From contig CAJJBF010000007.1 of NCBI GenBank assembly GCA_905182375.1, forward strand, positions 124,001-188,000: DNA of 64,000 nt, written 5' to 3'. This stretch comes from Flammeovirgaceae bacterium UBA4465. GTDB lineage: Bacteria > Bacteroidota > Bacteroidia > Cytophagales > Cyclobacteriaceae. The notes under the pieces are model-generated. The model was not told the origin of the DNA. It worked only from the letters and a program-made list of their open reading frames with translations, and did no database searches. Both the position numbers and the translations under genes were made by a program. This document shows, piece after piece, positions 18,989 to 27,138 of this stretch; position 1 is the stretch's first letter; each line of letters opens with the position of its first letter.

Positions 18989-19310
18989 TTGCTTTTTGCC
19001 GGGTTCACAGCCTCGGTTTACGCTATTTAAAATTATATACAAAAATAAGCTGCGGTAATTATAATTAATGATTTTGAGACTTTTAATTTTAAATACAAAG
19101 CATTAATTAGCGAACTACTCCCCTATGTTTTTCGTTTTTAAGTTGAATGAAGAATAAATAAATTCAAGAGAAAGCAATATTCTATTTCCTCTTGGGTAAT
19201 CATTAGCTTATTCATTTTTTTTTACATTTATATAAAAAACTATTCTAAAGAGCCTTCCCATTTCTTAAAAAAAGTTTATTAAAACTATTTTATTAATAAA
19301 TTGCAATTAA
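18989..19310. other. Divergent intergenic region, mnmA / TrpF-like gene
   Basis: This AT-rich stretch of 322 bases separates two divergently transcribed genes and must hold both promoters. Only one weak -7-like match is seen (minus strand, 19040-19047). I see no RNA gene or repeat. Confidence 0.4.
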
Positions 19311-19913
19311 ATGAAGTCAGAAAAGTTTGTAAAAATAAGAGGTGTCAATAACCTAAGCGATGCACGTTATTGTTCAGGAATGATGGTAGACGTAATTGGT
19401 TTCAATCTAAATTCAAATCACAAGGATGGTGTAAGTATTGATGCATTAAAAGCCATAACACAATGGATACAAGGTCCTCAAATTGCAGGAGAATTTGAGG
19501 ATATGGAGCTTGAACTTATTCAAACTTACCTTCCTCTCGTTGATCTAGACATTATAGAAACAAGTAATCCTGATTTATTGGTTCCATTATCCGAAACAGG
19601 GAAGAAAATATATTTAAAAATAAATCTAGATACCATCGATAACGAGCAAACCCTTCAGAATAAGATTAAAGAAGGACAAATGGCTCATAAAATTGTTGTC
19701 TGCAGATCTCAAAAAGGTAAAAATAAGACACTGATCAAACCGCTGCTCCATTACACTCAAAGTGAACAAATCATTAATGGATTTAATTTGGATCTAGACC
19801 AAATCGATTCATGGCCAGAAATTGAAATAATGGCTACCGGCGAAGAGAAACCTGGATTTAAAGATTACGGAGAGATCATGGATATTTTGGAGTATATAGA
19901 AGACCAAAAATAA
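19311..19913 (+). CDS. TrpF-like (phosphoribosylanthranilate isomerase fold) protein lacking catalytic Cys
   Basis: A 200-residue protein whose N-terminus follows the TrpF pattern KICGIxxLEDA...GADxxGF: here KIRGVNNLSDARYCSG, then VDVIGFN. The catalytic cysteine of the KICG motif is replaced by Arg. The second catalytic residue (the Asp of an LLD segment) cannot be placed either. The C-terminus (GEEKPGFKDYGEIMDIL) resembles the phosphate-side end of the barrel. No other trp gene is nearby. It is therefore probably not a working isomerase but a repurposed or regulatory TIM-barrel relative. A terminator directly follows the gene. Confidence 0.6.
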   Translation: MKSEKFVKIRGVNNLSDARYCSGMMVDVIGFNLNSNHKDGVSIDALKAITQWIQGPQIAGEFEDMELELIQTYLPLVDLDIIETSNPDLLVPLSETGKKIYLKINLDTIDNEQTLQNKIKEGQMAHKIVVCRSQKGKNKTLIKPLLHYTQSEQIINGFNLDLDQIDSWPEIEIMATGEEKPGFKDYGEIMDILEYIEDQK

Positions 19914-19943
19914 AAATATCAAATCATATAATCTGATATTTTT
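19912..19943 (+). terminator. Terminator after TrpF-like gene
   Basis: A 10-bp stem AAAAATATCA / TGATATTTTT with a 12-base loop runs into a T-run. The stem is AT-rich and so weaker than usual. The symmetry would also allow function on the minus strand. Confidence 0.6.
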
Positions 19944-20046
19944 TAAAAGATAGGTTGTCGTCTATTTGAAAATCAAATGAATATTTCAAAAATCACTTAA
20001 AGAGTCCTTAATAATTTTAATTTATATTAAAATAAAAGATTAATTA

Positions 20047-20553
20047 TTAAATAATTTCTATCATTTCTACTTCAAAGATAAGATTAGCATTGCTAGGGAT
20101 ACTTGAACCACTACCGTCGCAGCCATAGCCCAGTCTAGAAGGAATATACAACATTATTTTCCCTCCCTCCTTAATAAGAGGAACACCTATTTGCCATCCA
20201 GCAATAACGAAAGATAGTGGTAATTCAATCCCCTCAGTATTCTCATCAAACAAACTATTGTCACTCAATAAAGTCCCCCTATATTTAACATTAACCCTGC
20301 TATCTGCAGTAGGTCTTGATCCCTCTCCTTCTTCAATAATAACATATCGAAGGCCTGATTCATCTATTTCTGCAATAATACCCTCCTCGCTCAAATATTC
20401 ATCTATAAGCGCAACATCAATCGCCATTTGATCAGTATAAGGAAGTTTGGTGTAGCATGGATTATTATAATAGCTATTCATATTGTTGTTATCTGAACAA
20501 GATATGAAAAGATGCAAGCTGACCAAAAAAACAAGGATAATTATATTTTTCAT
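20047..20553 (-). CDS. FKBP-type peptidyl-prolyl isomerase lipoprotein
   Basis: A 168-residue lipoprotein: a hydrophobic signal ending in FISC places the lipidated Cys at residue 19. The FKBP domain covers about residues 65-168, with VNVKYRGTLL, a LPLSFVIAGWQIGVPLIKEGGK segment and IPSRLGYGCDGSG plus IPSNANLIFEVEMIEI at the end, all family hallmarks. An additional Cys pair may form a disulfide. It folds proline-containing exported proteins in the periplasm. It follows trmB by 7 bases and is probably the last gene of the exbB-to-trmB transcript. Confidence 0.9.
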   Translation of the reverse strand: MKNIIILVFLVSLHLFISCSDNNNMNSYYNNPCYTKLPYTDQMAIDVALIDEYLSEEGIIAEIDESGLRYVIIEEGEGSRPTADSRVNVKYRGTLLSDNSLFDENTEGIELPLSFVIAGWQIGVPLIKEGGKIMLYIPSRLGYGCDGSGSSIPSNANLIFEVEMIEII

Positions 20554-20560
20554 CTTTAGT

Positions 20561-21224
20561 TTATTGAAATTGAAATTTAAGGTATTTTATTGTTTCACCC
20601 AATGCAGCAAATTTACGCTCATATTTTGTTTTTATTCCATAATGTTCAAATACATATTCAGAATCATATAAGTCATGAGTAAAGGCTAGGTTTTTAATAC
20701 TCATTCTATTTTGATTTATCAATTTCAGTGTATAATTGAAAAGTTCAGTATTATCTGTTTTGAACCTTAACCAACCGTCTGGTTTTAATAGATTTTGAAA
20801 AATGGCCAAGAATCTAGGAGCGATTAATCTTCTTTTTTCATCTTTTTCCTTGGGTCTTGGGTCTGGAAAAGTAATCCATATTTCATCAATCTCTCCTTTC
20901 TTAAAAAAATGCTCTAGAAATTGAATTTGAGTTCTCAAAAAAGCAGCATTCTGAATACCTTCTCGAAGTGCTATTCCTGAACCCTACCCATAATCGATCT
21001 CCTTTTATATCGACCCCAATATGATTACGATTCGGAAAAGCTTGGGCAAGTCCCAATGTGTATTCACCCTTTCCACAGCCCAGCTCAAGAACTATGGGTT
21101 GCTGATCAGTAAAAACTTTTAAATGCCATTTCCCTTTGATCTCATCATAGAAATCTTTTCCTGACTCGACCAAATTAGCCCTCAATTTATTCTCTGCAAA
21201 GCGTCTTTTTTTTTGTCTCGTCAC
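20561..21224 (-). pseudogene. trmB: tRNA (guanine-N7)-methyltransferase, split by a +1 frameshift
   Basis: Two frames together give one TrmB. The first part (from GTG at 21224, overlapping the folC stop by 4) carries the SAM motif ELGCGKGEYTLGLA and the IGVDIKGDRLWVG segment. The second resumes with SGIALREGIQNAAFLRTQ in another frame and carries the catalytic WITFPDPRPK motif and a normal C-terminus. They join if one G is removed from the GGG at 20982-20984 (CCC on the plus strand). All parts of the enzyme are present, about 220 residues. The shift is either a sequencing or assembly indel or a recent null mutation. TrmB methylates G46 of tRNA and is usually conserved but not essential. Confidence 0.85.
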
Positions 21225-22501
21225 AACTCGTCAATTTCTCCAATGATAAAAGCACTTCCCGTAATTAAAATCACATCATCTTTATCAGCTATTGATTTAA
21301 CAAATGTTAAGGCCAAATTCACATTAAGAAATTCACGTTTCTCTAGACAATTTTTTTCTGCAATTTCAGCCAATGACTTCAGATCCAGCAATCTTGAATT
21401 ATTTCCTGTAGTCAAATAGTACTGCGCTTCCTTTGGGAACTGATTAAATATCTCATCTATATTCCGTTCTTTGGCTGCCCCATAAATGATATGTAATTGC
21501 TTATGCTCAAACATCTTTATTTGATCCATTAGCTCGATAATTCCTTCTAAATTATGACTGACATCCGCAATGATCTTTGGAAGATTCGAAAGTATTTGAA
21601 ATCTCCCTTTCAAGCCCGTTGAAGTTGTTATTTCACCTAGGCCGCTTACCATTTGGTCTGGACTTATTTTCCATCCTTTTTTCTTTAATTGTAAAAGAAC
21701 TTCTAAGATCCCTGGGATATTTTTTACAAAATATTTTGCTTTAATATCAAAAGATATTTCCTCAAGAAGCAGCTCATCTTTTTTTGAAATATGATATTGA
21801 CCCTTGGCCTTGGGCGTAATCTGGTATTGGTCTGATAATTGGATCAATGGGGCTTCTTTCTCTGTGGCTTGTACTTTAAAAAGATCGATTAATCTATTTT
21901 GAAAGGAACCAATGATTACAGGTTTGTTTTTTTTCATAATGCCCGCTTTTTCTACCGCAATTTTCTCAAGGGTATCTCCAAGAATATCTGTGTGGTCTAA
22001 ACCTATATTAGTTATTAAAGCTACTTCAGGATCAATGACATTAGTACTATCTAATCTTCCACCTAGTCCGGTTTCAACAATAGCAATATCTACCTTCTGC
22101 GTAGCAAAATAATCAAAAGCCATAGCTACAGTCATTTCAAAAAAGGACGGAGATATAACCTTAATTATATCTTTATGCTTTTTAACAAAATCTATAATTG
22201 AATTTTGATCAATTTGATGACCATTAATTTTGATTCTTTCTCGAAATGATTTTAAATGAGGAGAAGTATACAGGCCCACCTTATAATCACTGGCCTGTAG
22301 CACCGCTGCAATCGCATGCGCACTCGTACCTTTTCCATTCGTCCCAGCAATATGAACACATTTTATTTTATGTTCTGGATGATCTAAAACATTTAATAAA
22401 GCAACGGTATTATCAAGGTTTTCTTTAAAGGCTCGCCTACCAGATCGTTGATAACTCGGTAATTGCAGATAAAGAAAGTCAAGACATTCATGATACTTCA
22501 A
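21221..22501 (-). CDS. folC: Folylpolyglutamate synthase / dihydrofolate synthase
   Basis: A 426-residue Mur-ligase-fold enzyme that adds glutamate to dihydropteroate and/or folates. The ATP-binding loop HIAGTNGKGTSAHA (about residue 50) and the DSTNVIDPEVALITNIGLDH segment, with the Mg-binding residues, are diagnostic. The C-terminal domain has IADVSHNLEG, in which the DxSHN motif replaces the more common DGAHN. The start codon is TTG, forming a TTGA overlap with the tonB stop; homologues begin at this position. The end overlaps trmB by GTGA. Confidence 0.93.
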   Translation of the reverse strand: MKYHECLDFLYLQLPSYQRSGRRAFKENLDNTVALLNVLDHPEHKIKCVHIAGTNGKGTSAHAIAAVLQASDYKVGLYTSPHLKSFRERIKINGHQIDQNSIIDFVKKHKDIIKVISPSFFEMTVAMAFDYFATQKVDIAIVETGLGGRLDSTNVIDPEVALITNIGLDHTDILGDTLEKIAVEKAGIMKKNKPVIIGSFQNRLIDLFKVQATEKEAPLIQLSDQYQITPKAKGQYHISKKDELLLEEISFDIKAKYFVKNIPGILEVLLQLKKKGWKISPDQMVSGLGEITTSTGLKGRFQILSNLPKIIADVSHNLEGIIELMDQIKMFEHKQLHIIYGAAKERNIDEIFNQFPKEAQYYLTTGNNSRLLDLKSLAEIAEKNCLEKREFLNVNLALTFVKSIADKDDVILITGSAFIIGEIDEL

Positions 22502-23436
22502 TCTAACTTCGGTTTTAAGATAAAGACAACTTTACCCATTGATCCCAAAGTCACGCCGTCATCCTTGATTTCCAACTGCAAACCATCAAGTGAATTTTTA
22601 TAGGCAATTGCTACCGAGGGTGGCGTCGTATAGCTGTCTAATTGTGCAGAAATATAACCATCTGAGTCAACTCTTATGTTACAGATGACTTTCCCTACAA
22701 TTTCATCAGAGGTATCCTTAGGCCTTGGTTTTTGTGCGCCCCACTCCCATCCTGAGATTTGCAATTCTGGACCTTCATTCGCTCCTTGTTTAGACCCAGC
22801 ATTTGTCTTATATAAGGCTCTTTCGTCGATTTCATTGATTTGATTATTTGATCCTGTCTTAGAGTCAGTTTGCTCCATTTTACCTTGCAATTCTGATTCA
22901 GAATCATCCAAAGATGCATTTTGAAGATCTTCTTCATCCGTATTTAACGTTTTTTTAGCCGTATTATCTTCCGGTTCAATGTCCTCTTCTTTTTTATCAG
23001 TAGATTCCACATCTTCCATAATTTGTTCAGATTCATCTAAAATAGCTACTGTTTCATCATCTGTCAACGCATCTATTTGTGAAGATGCTATTATTTGATC
23101 TGTTTCTACCTCTTGGTCTGTGATATCACCTTGTGACTCACCAATTGATTCCGAAATTTCCTGTGATTCCGTTACTTCATTGAGGCCGATTTCATCATTG
23201 CTTGTTTCTTCTTGAATAATCTGACTATTCTCCGTTGGTGAGTCATTTGTTTGATTGGGACTCGCTTCTTCAGTACCTGTAAACACTTCAAAACCCAGTT
23301 CAATACCGTACTGAGCGATGGGAGGATTAGGTTCCTTCCATGCAACGGCAAAAAAGAGTCCGCACACTAATACAATTTGTAGTATTAAAGTAATTAACGC
23401 ACTTTTTTTTTCAATTCTATTCGACTCTTTTTTCAC
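22498..23436 (-). CDS. TonB-type energy transducer with acidic linker
   Basis: A 312-residue protein with one N-terminal membrane helix (residues 14-32) after a basic cytoplasmic start, a long periplasmic linker and a TonB-like C-domain (VGKVICNIRVDSDGYI...PPSVAIAYKNSL, about residues 240-300). Instead of the usual Pro/Lys-rich rod, residues 50-215 are rich in Glu, Asp, Ser, Thr, Asn and Gln. The gene starts with GTG in a GTGA overlap with exbD, and its stop overlaps the TTG of folC. With ExbBD it should transmit proton-motive force to an outer-membrane receptor or other envelope target. A Tol-like role is possible. Confidence 0.75.
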   Translation of the reverse strand: MKKESNRIEKKSALITLILQIVLVCGLFFAVAWKEPNPPIAQYGIELGFEVFTGTEEASPNQTNDSPTENSQIIQEETSNDEIGLNEVTESQEISESIGESQGDITDQEVETDQIIASSQIDALTDDETVAILDESEQIMEDVESTDKKEEDIEPEDNTAKKTLNTDEEDLQNASLDDSESELQGKMEQTDSKTGSNNQINEIDERALYKTNAGSKQGANEGPELQISGWEWGAQKPRPKDTSDEIVGKVICNIRVDSDGYISAQLDSYTTPPSVAIAYKNSLDGLQLEIKDDGVTLGSMGKVVFILKPKLD

Positions 23437-23825
23437 AAGTTGGGTTTCGTAGCAATGGAAACTTTAGCTTCAAGCATGGTGGCAATCGACGCAACATATA
23501 CCAAGTCTTCAACCGGCACCGTTTTATCACAATGTAGCACTACCGAACCTTCTTCCCCATTAAATGAATTTCTCAATATCCCCTCTAGTTGATCCTTAGA
23601 AATAAGCTGTTCATCTACATAGTATCCCAATTCTTTAGTAATGGTAACGCTTACTTTTTGCATGACAATCGCAGAAGATTTGGAAGTAGGTAGATTAACT
23701 GGGAGTCCTGAGGGGGTAATGAACGAAGAAGTCAGCATGAAAAAAATCAATAACAAAAAAACGATATCTGTCATAGACGACATACTAAAAGTCGCATCTA
23801 CTTTATATTTTGAATTAATATTCAT
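23433..23825 (-). CDS. exbD: ExbD/TolR-family proton-channel subunit
   Basis: A 130-residue protein with one membrane helix (about residues 17-37). The helix begins with MTDIVFLLLIFFMLTSSF, which places the conserved proton-carrying Asp (D19 or neighbour) at the membrane face. The periplasmic domain ends with VYVASIATMLEAKVSIATKP, a standard ExbD/TolR fold segment. It starts at an ATG overlapping the exbB stop by four bases and overlaps the TonB-type gene by another four, so stoichiometric coupled translation is likely. Confidence 0.92.
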   Translation of the reverse strand: MNINSKYKVDATFSMSSMTDIVFLLLIFFMLTSSFITPSGLPVNLPTSKSSAIVMQKVSVTITKELGYYVDEQLISKDQLEGILRNSFNGEEGSVVLHCDKTVPVEDLVYVASIATMLEAKVSIATKPNL

Positions 23826-24499
23826 TTTTTTGGCTCTTGAAGCAACTCAATGAAATCTATCGACGTAAACTCCATGTTATGGACTAACTTTTGTACCCGT
23901 GTGACGAGGTAGTTATAACCAAGATAAGCAATAATACCTACGAATAAGCCTACTGAAGTTGTGATCATAGCCTCATAAATACCGCTAGACAATAATTTTG
24001 GACTTACCGCACCTTCTTCCTGCGCAATCGAGATGAACGCCTGAATCATTCCCGTAACCGTACCTAGAAAACCAATCATTGGGGCTGCTCCTGCAATTGT
24101 TGCGAGCAGAGATAAGTTTTTCTCTAATTTATTGAGTTCAATTTTACCAATATTTTCAATAGATGCTTCTATATTTGACATATTAGCCCCTATTCTTGAA
24201 ATGCCTTTTTCAATCATTCTTGCAACGGGTGTATCTACTTTGCTACATACTAATTTAGCCTCATTAATAGCACCCGCTTGAACTTTTTCTCTGATATCAT
24301 TTTGAAAATTTTCGGGAGTTTTTGATGCGTGTTTCAGGACTAAAATTCTTTCGATGAATACATATACAGCAATGATCCAAAGAATAATTAGTGGAATCAT
24401 CATATAGCCCCCTTTGGTCAATAAAACCAATAAACTAAGTGATCCTTCATCAGCGGGTAATATTTCTTCTATTTGAAGTAATAAGGATAAGACGGTCAT
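23822..24499 (-). CDS. exbB: ExbB/TolQ/MotA-family proton-channel subunit
   Basis: A 225-residue protein with three membrane segments (about residues 27-50, 128-150 and 170-195), the last two separated by a short loop and containing the family-typical AGAAPMIGFLGTVTGMI and EAMITTSVGLFVGIIAY. These line the ExbBD proton channel. It is the first gene of a tight rightmost-to-leftmost unit: exbB, exbD, tonB-like, folC, trmB, FKBP. No recognisable promoter was found in the 134 bases upstream, which separate it from the SPOR-domain gene. Confidence 0.93.
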   Translation of the reverse strand: MTVLSLLLQIEEILPADEGSLSLLVLLTKGGYMMIPLIILWIIAVYVFIERILVLKHASKTPENFQNDIREKVQAGAINEAKLVCSKVDTPVARMIEKGISRIGANMSNIEASIENIGKIELNKLEKNLSLLATIAGAAPMIGFLGTVTGMIQAFISIAQEEGAVSPKLLSSGIYEAMITTSVGLFVGIIAYLGYNYLVTRVQKLVHNMEFTSIDFIELLQEPKK

Positions 24500-24633
24500 A
24501 AATCAGAATTTGTTTAGCCTATGATTCAATAAAAACATTCTTGAGGTAGAAAAAATTGAAATTATATTTATTGTATAACTAGAAAAACAGTAAAATATTG
24601 TTCAGTATAACAGAAGACTTGACCACTTTAGGA

Positions 24634-25377
24634 TCAATATTTTAATACCCATAACTGCTCATCGAATTCATCTTTGTATTTATCCAGTCCAATATTCACT
24701 TTGTCAAGAGTTTCATATTCGAGGAGAGCTACCCTCGTAAATTTACTCGTGCTAAAAGGTGGGATGATGATAACATTTGACCCTGATAAAATCAATTTTT
24801 CAGCATAATCGAAGGCCAAGTCATTATCAAAAAAACTAGCCACAATTAAATAATATTTATCCAATGGCTGACTTATTTCGGATATCGCTCCAATTGCTTT
24901 TGGTGCAGATTCCAGTTCAGGGGGATCTGTCTTAACTTCAGGTTCAATGACTTCTTCAATGACGGGTTCAGGTATTATTTCTTTTTTTACCTCTTTTTTA
25001 ACTTCAGCTTTAATGGTCGGTTTGGGGTCCTCAGTCATACTCAATAAAGTAATACCGATAACAGAGGCAAATAACATGCCTAATACGACGACCAAGATAA
25101 ATTTTAGCTTTTGATTTCCATCTGCTTGATGAATGTAAGTCGATGTTTCTTCAATCTCGACCAAGGGAGAATACGTGGATTCATTGACGTCTGGGATCGT
25201 TTGAGTTTCATCATCTACTGAAGTCCTTGAGGAAGGTGTTTTGATACCGATCTCATTGAATTCAAGTGGGTCTAATGGCGAAAAATCTAATTGGGGTAGA
25301 CCATAATCCTCTCCTTCTTCGAATTGTCCTTTAAAACCATTCCCCCCATTTTCTTCTAGATTACTTGTTGTCACCAT
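24634..25377 (-). CDS. Single-pass membrane protein with C-terminal SPOR-like domain
   Basis: A 247-residue protein: acidic cytoplasmic N-terminus (residues 1-90), one membrane helix (FILVVVLGMLFASVIGITLL, about 93-112), a Lys/Glu/Pro-rich periplasmic linker and a C-terminal SPOR-like domain (YYLIVASFFDNDLAFDYAEKL ... TRVALLEYETLD, about 170-247). SPOR domains bind denuded peptidoglycan at division sites, so a role in cell-envelope or division biology is likely. The topology is the same as TonB or FtsN. It lies between a barrel gene and the exbBD operon, all on the minus strand. Confidence 0.75.
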   Translation of the reverse strand: MVTTSNLEENGGNGFKGQFEEGEDYGLPQLDFSPLDPLEFNEIGIKTPSSRTSVDDETQTIPDVNESTYSPLVEIEETSTYIHQADGNQKLKFILVVVLGMLFASVIGITLLSMTEDPKPTIKAEVKKEVKKEIIPEPVIEEVIEPEVKTDPPELESAPKAIGAISEISQPLDKYYLIVASFFDNDLAFDYAEKLILSGSNVIIIPPFSTSKFTRVALLEYETLDKVNIGLDKYKDEFDEQLWVLKY

Positions 25378-25449
25378 AATAATTTTGTCAGCAGCAGATC
25401 AAAAAAAAGCATCAAGACTTAATTCCACATGCAAAATATATATTTACAA

Positions 25450-27138
25450 TTAAAAACGCACACTGATTCCCCCATAAATATCAAATTCTCTTGAATTATA
25501 ATAATTATAAATTTGATTCTCTTTACCAAAAAGGTTCCTCATTTTTAAAAATGCTCCTATTTTTTCATTAAAGGTCACGTCAATATCCATACCAAAATCT
25601 ATGACATTTGGTAAAACAATGATTTCCTCATCTACTGATAAGGCCTTTATATTAGATAAATTAATTAAGTATGGAGAAAAAATTAATCTATCCTTCTTAA
25701 GTTTGACATTAGCCCCCATTTGAAACGAGGTTGATGGAGTATGCCAAGGCGTTTGAATGGTATTGGTTTTAATTTCATTGTACTTCATTAAGGCAAACCA
25801 TGATAGCTGATTTGTTGCATCAAAATTCAGAAAACTTTCAACATCGAACCGAGAACTATTCCCTATATCATACACAACGTCAAAATAAGCAGGATTACTT
25901 TTATTATTTGTAAAATATAGCTGATCGTCTATTGATTTTATCGATAGGTTAACATCATAGGTCATGCGTGGTAAAAGCCCTCCAGATAAACCTAGTTTTA
26001 AACCTATTTTCTCAATGCTCGTCTTTAAGAAGATACTATCAGATACATGTCTATTAAGACTGACTACACTTTTAAAATCATTTCTTTTAACATCTCCCTT
26101 TACTTCTCCATAGACAGAAATATGATTTCCAAAGGTATAAGATGCTGTCAGATCAGGTAATAAAAATCCAGAGCCACCTTCCGCAGCGTCATCATAAAAA
26201 CCTATCTTAAATCCGGCAGACACAGACCAATCACTAAAGGTTAAACCAATTTTTGGGATTCCATAAGCCCATATTCGCTGATTATTTTCAGTTCGTTGAT
26301 TAGTGAATTGGGTCAAAGCCGTAAATAAATTAAAATCAAGCACCCAAGATCTCTTTTTCAATGCTGCTAGATTGAAATTTAAAATGAAATCATTTTCTTC
26401 TCCACCTGAATAATAACTCGATACATTATCTATTTTACTCAACCCTTGTTGTCCGGTATAATGCCATTCTGGCACGATATGAATCGAATTTTCACCTTTA
26501 GTGTTTATGAGATAGTCAAAAAATAAATTAAAACGATGTTGTCTTCTTAGGTAATGATCTGCTGTATCTGAAACGCTAGAAAAGGCACTCAACTCATCAA
26601 ACATCCCAAAATTATAAAATTTATCATACCCATAGTCAAGTGAAGATGACAAGGTTCCTTTGCTCAAATTGGCTCGATGCCAAAGCTGTACTTCAGAAGT
26701 GCTTTCACTACTATAATTTGCTTGAACAGGGCCTTTTTGATGCTCTTTCAGCCCAATATTCATTCCGTAGTTGGGGGAGGTTAAGCGATGAGTACTGTAT
26801 TCATATAATATTCCAGGGGTATTATACGAGCCATAACCTATATTAATTAAATGGTCATAATCCTTTTCTTGAGCAGGATCTTCAAGCTGTGCTACTTTCA
26901 GAATTGGATGATAAGATCGGATTTCAAAGGGAATCTCTTTTAAATCAAAAGTTAATGAATCAACAGATACCGAAGTTGGACTGGACTTAACACGTTCAAA
27001 TAATCTTTGCCTCTTGGGAAGTTTTAAATCCTTATCTTTTTCAACAATGAACTCCGCAGACTCTATTTCTTGGGTGCTTTGACCAAAAGAAAGCAAAGGC
27101 AGAAAAAGCAAGTAGAGCTTAAGTAAATTTTTAACCAT
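25450..27138 (-). CDS. Outer-membrane beta-barrel, TonB-receptor-like without plug
   Basis: A 562-residue protein with a signal peptide (residues 1-19, ending SFGQS) followed by a short pre-barrel segment and then continuous amphipathic strands to a C-terminal aromatic end (YGGISVRF). The strand pattern is that of the barrel half of TonB-dependent receptors, but no plug or carboxypeptidase-like domain is visible. The start overlaps the end of the 1009-residue TPR gene by 8 bases, so the two are translationally coupled and probably function together at the outer membrane. No substrate can be named. Confidence 0.7.
   Translation of the reverse strand: MVKNLLKLYLLFLPLLSFGQSTQEIESAEFIVEKDKDLKLPKRQRLFERVKSSPTSVSVDSLTFDLKEIPFEIRSYHPILKVAQLEDPAQEKDYDHLINIGYGSYNTPGILYEYSTHRLTSPNYGMNIGLKEHQKGPVQANYSSESTSEVQLWHRANLSKGTLSSSLDYGYDKFYNFGMFDELSAFSSVSDTADHYLRRQHRFNLFFDYLINTKGENSIHIVPEWHYTGQQGLSKIDNVSSYYSGGEENDFILNFNLAALKKRSWVLDFNLFTALTQFTNQRTENNQRIWAYGIPKIGLTFSDWSVSAGFKIGFYDDAAEGGSGFLLPDLTASYTFGNHISVYGEVKGDVKRNDFKSVVSLNRHVSDSIFLKTSIEKIGLKLGLSGGLLPRMTYDVNLSIKSIDDQLYFTNNKSNPAYFDVVYDIGNSSRFDVESFLNFDATNQLSWFALMKYNEIKTNTIQTPWHTPSTSFQMGANVKLKKDRLIFSPYLINLSNIKALSVDEEIIVLPNVIDFGMDIDVTFNEKIGAFLKMRNLFGKENQIYNYYNSREFDIYGGISVRF

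Noticed and set aside
18989-19042. Longer start for mnmA
   Set aside because: The frame is open but starts at a non-ATG codon and precedes the conserved MSKKSRVLVAMSGG start.
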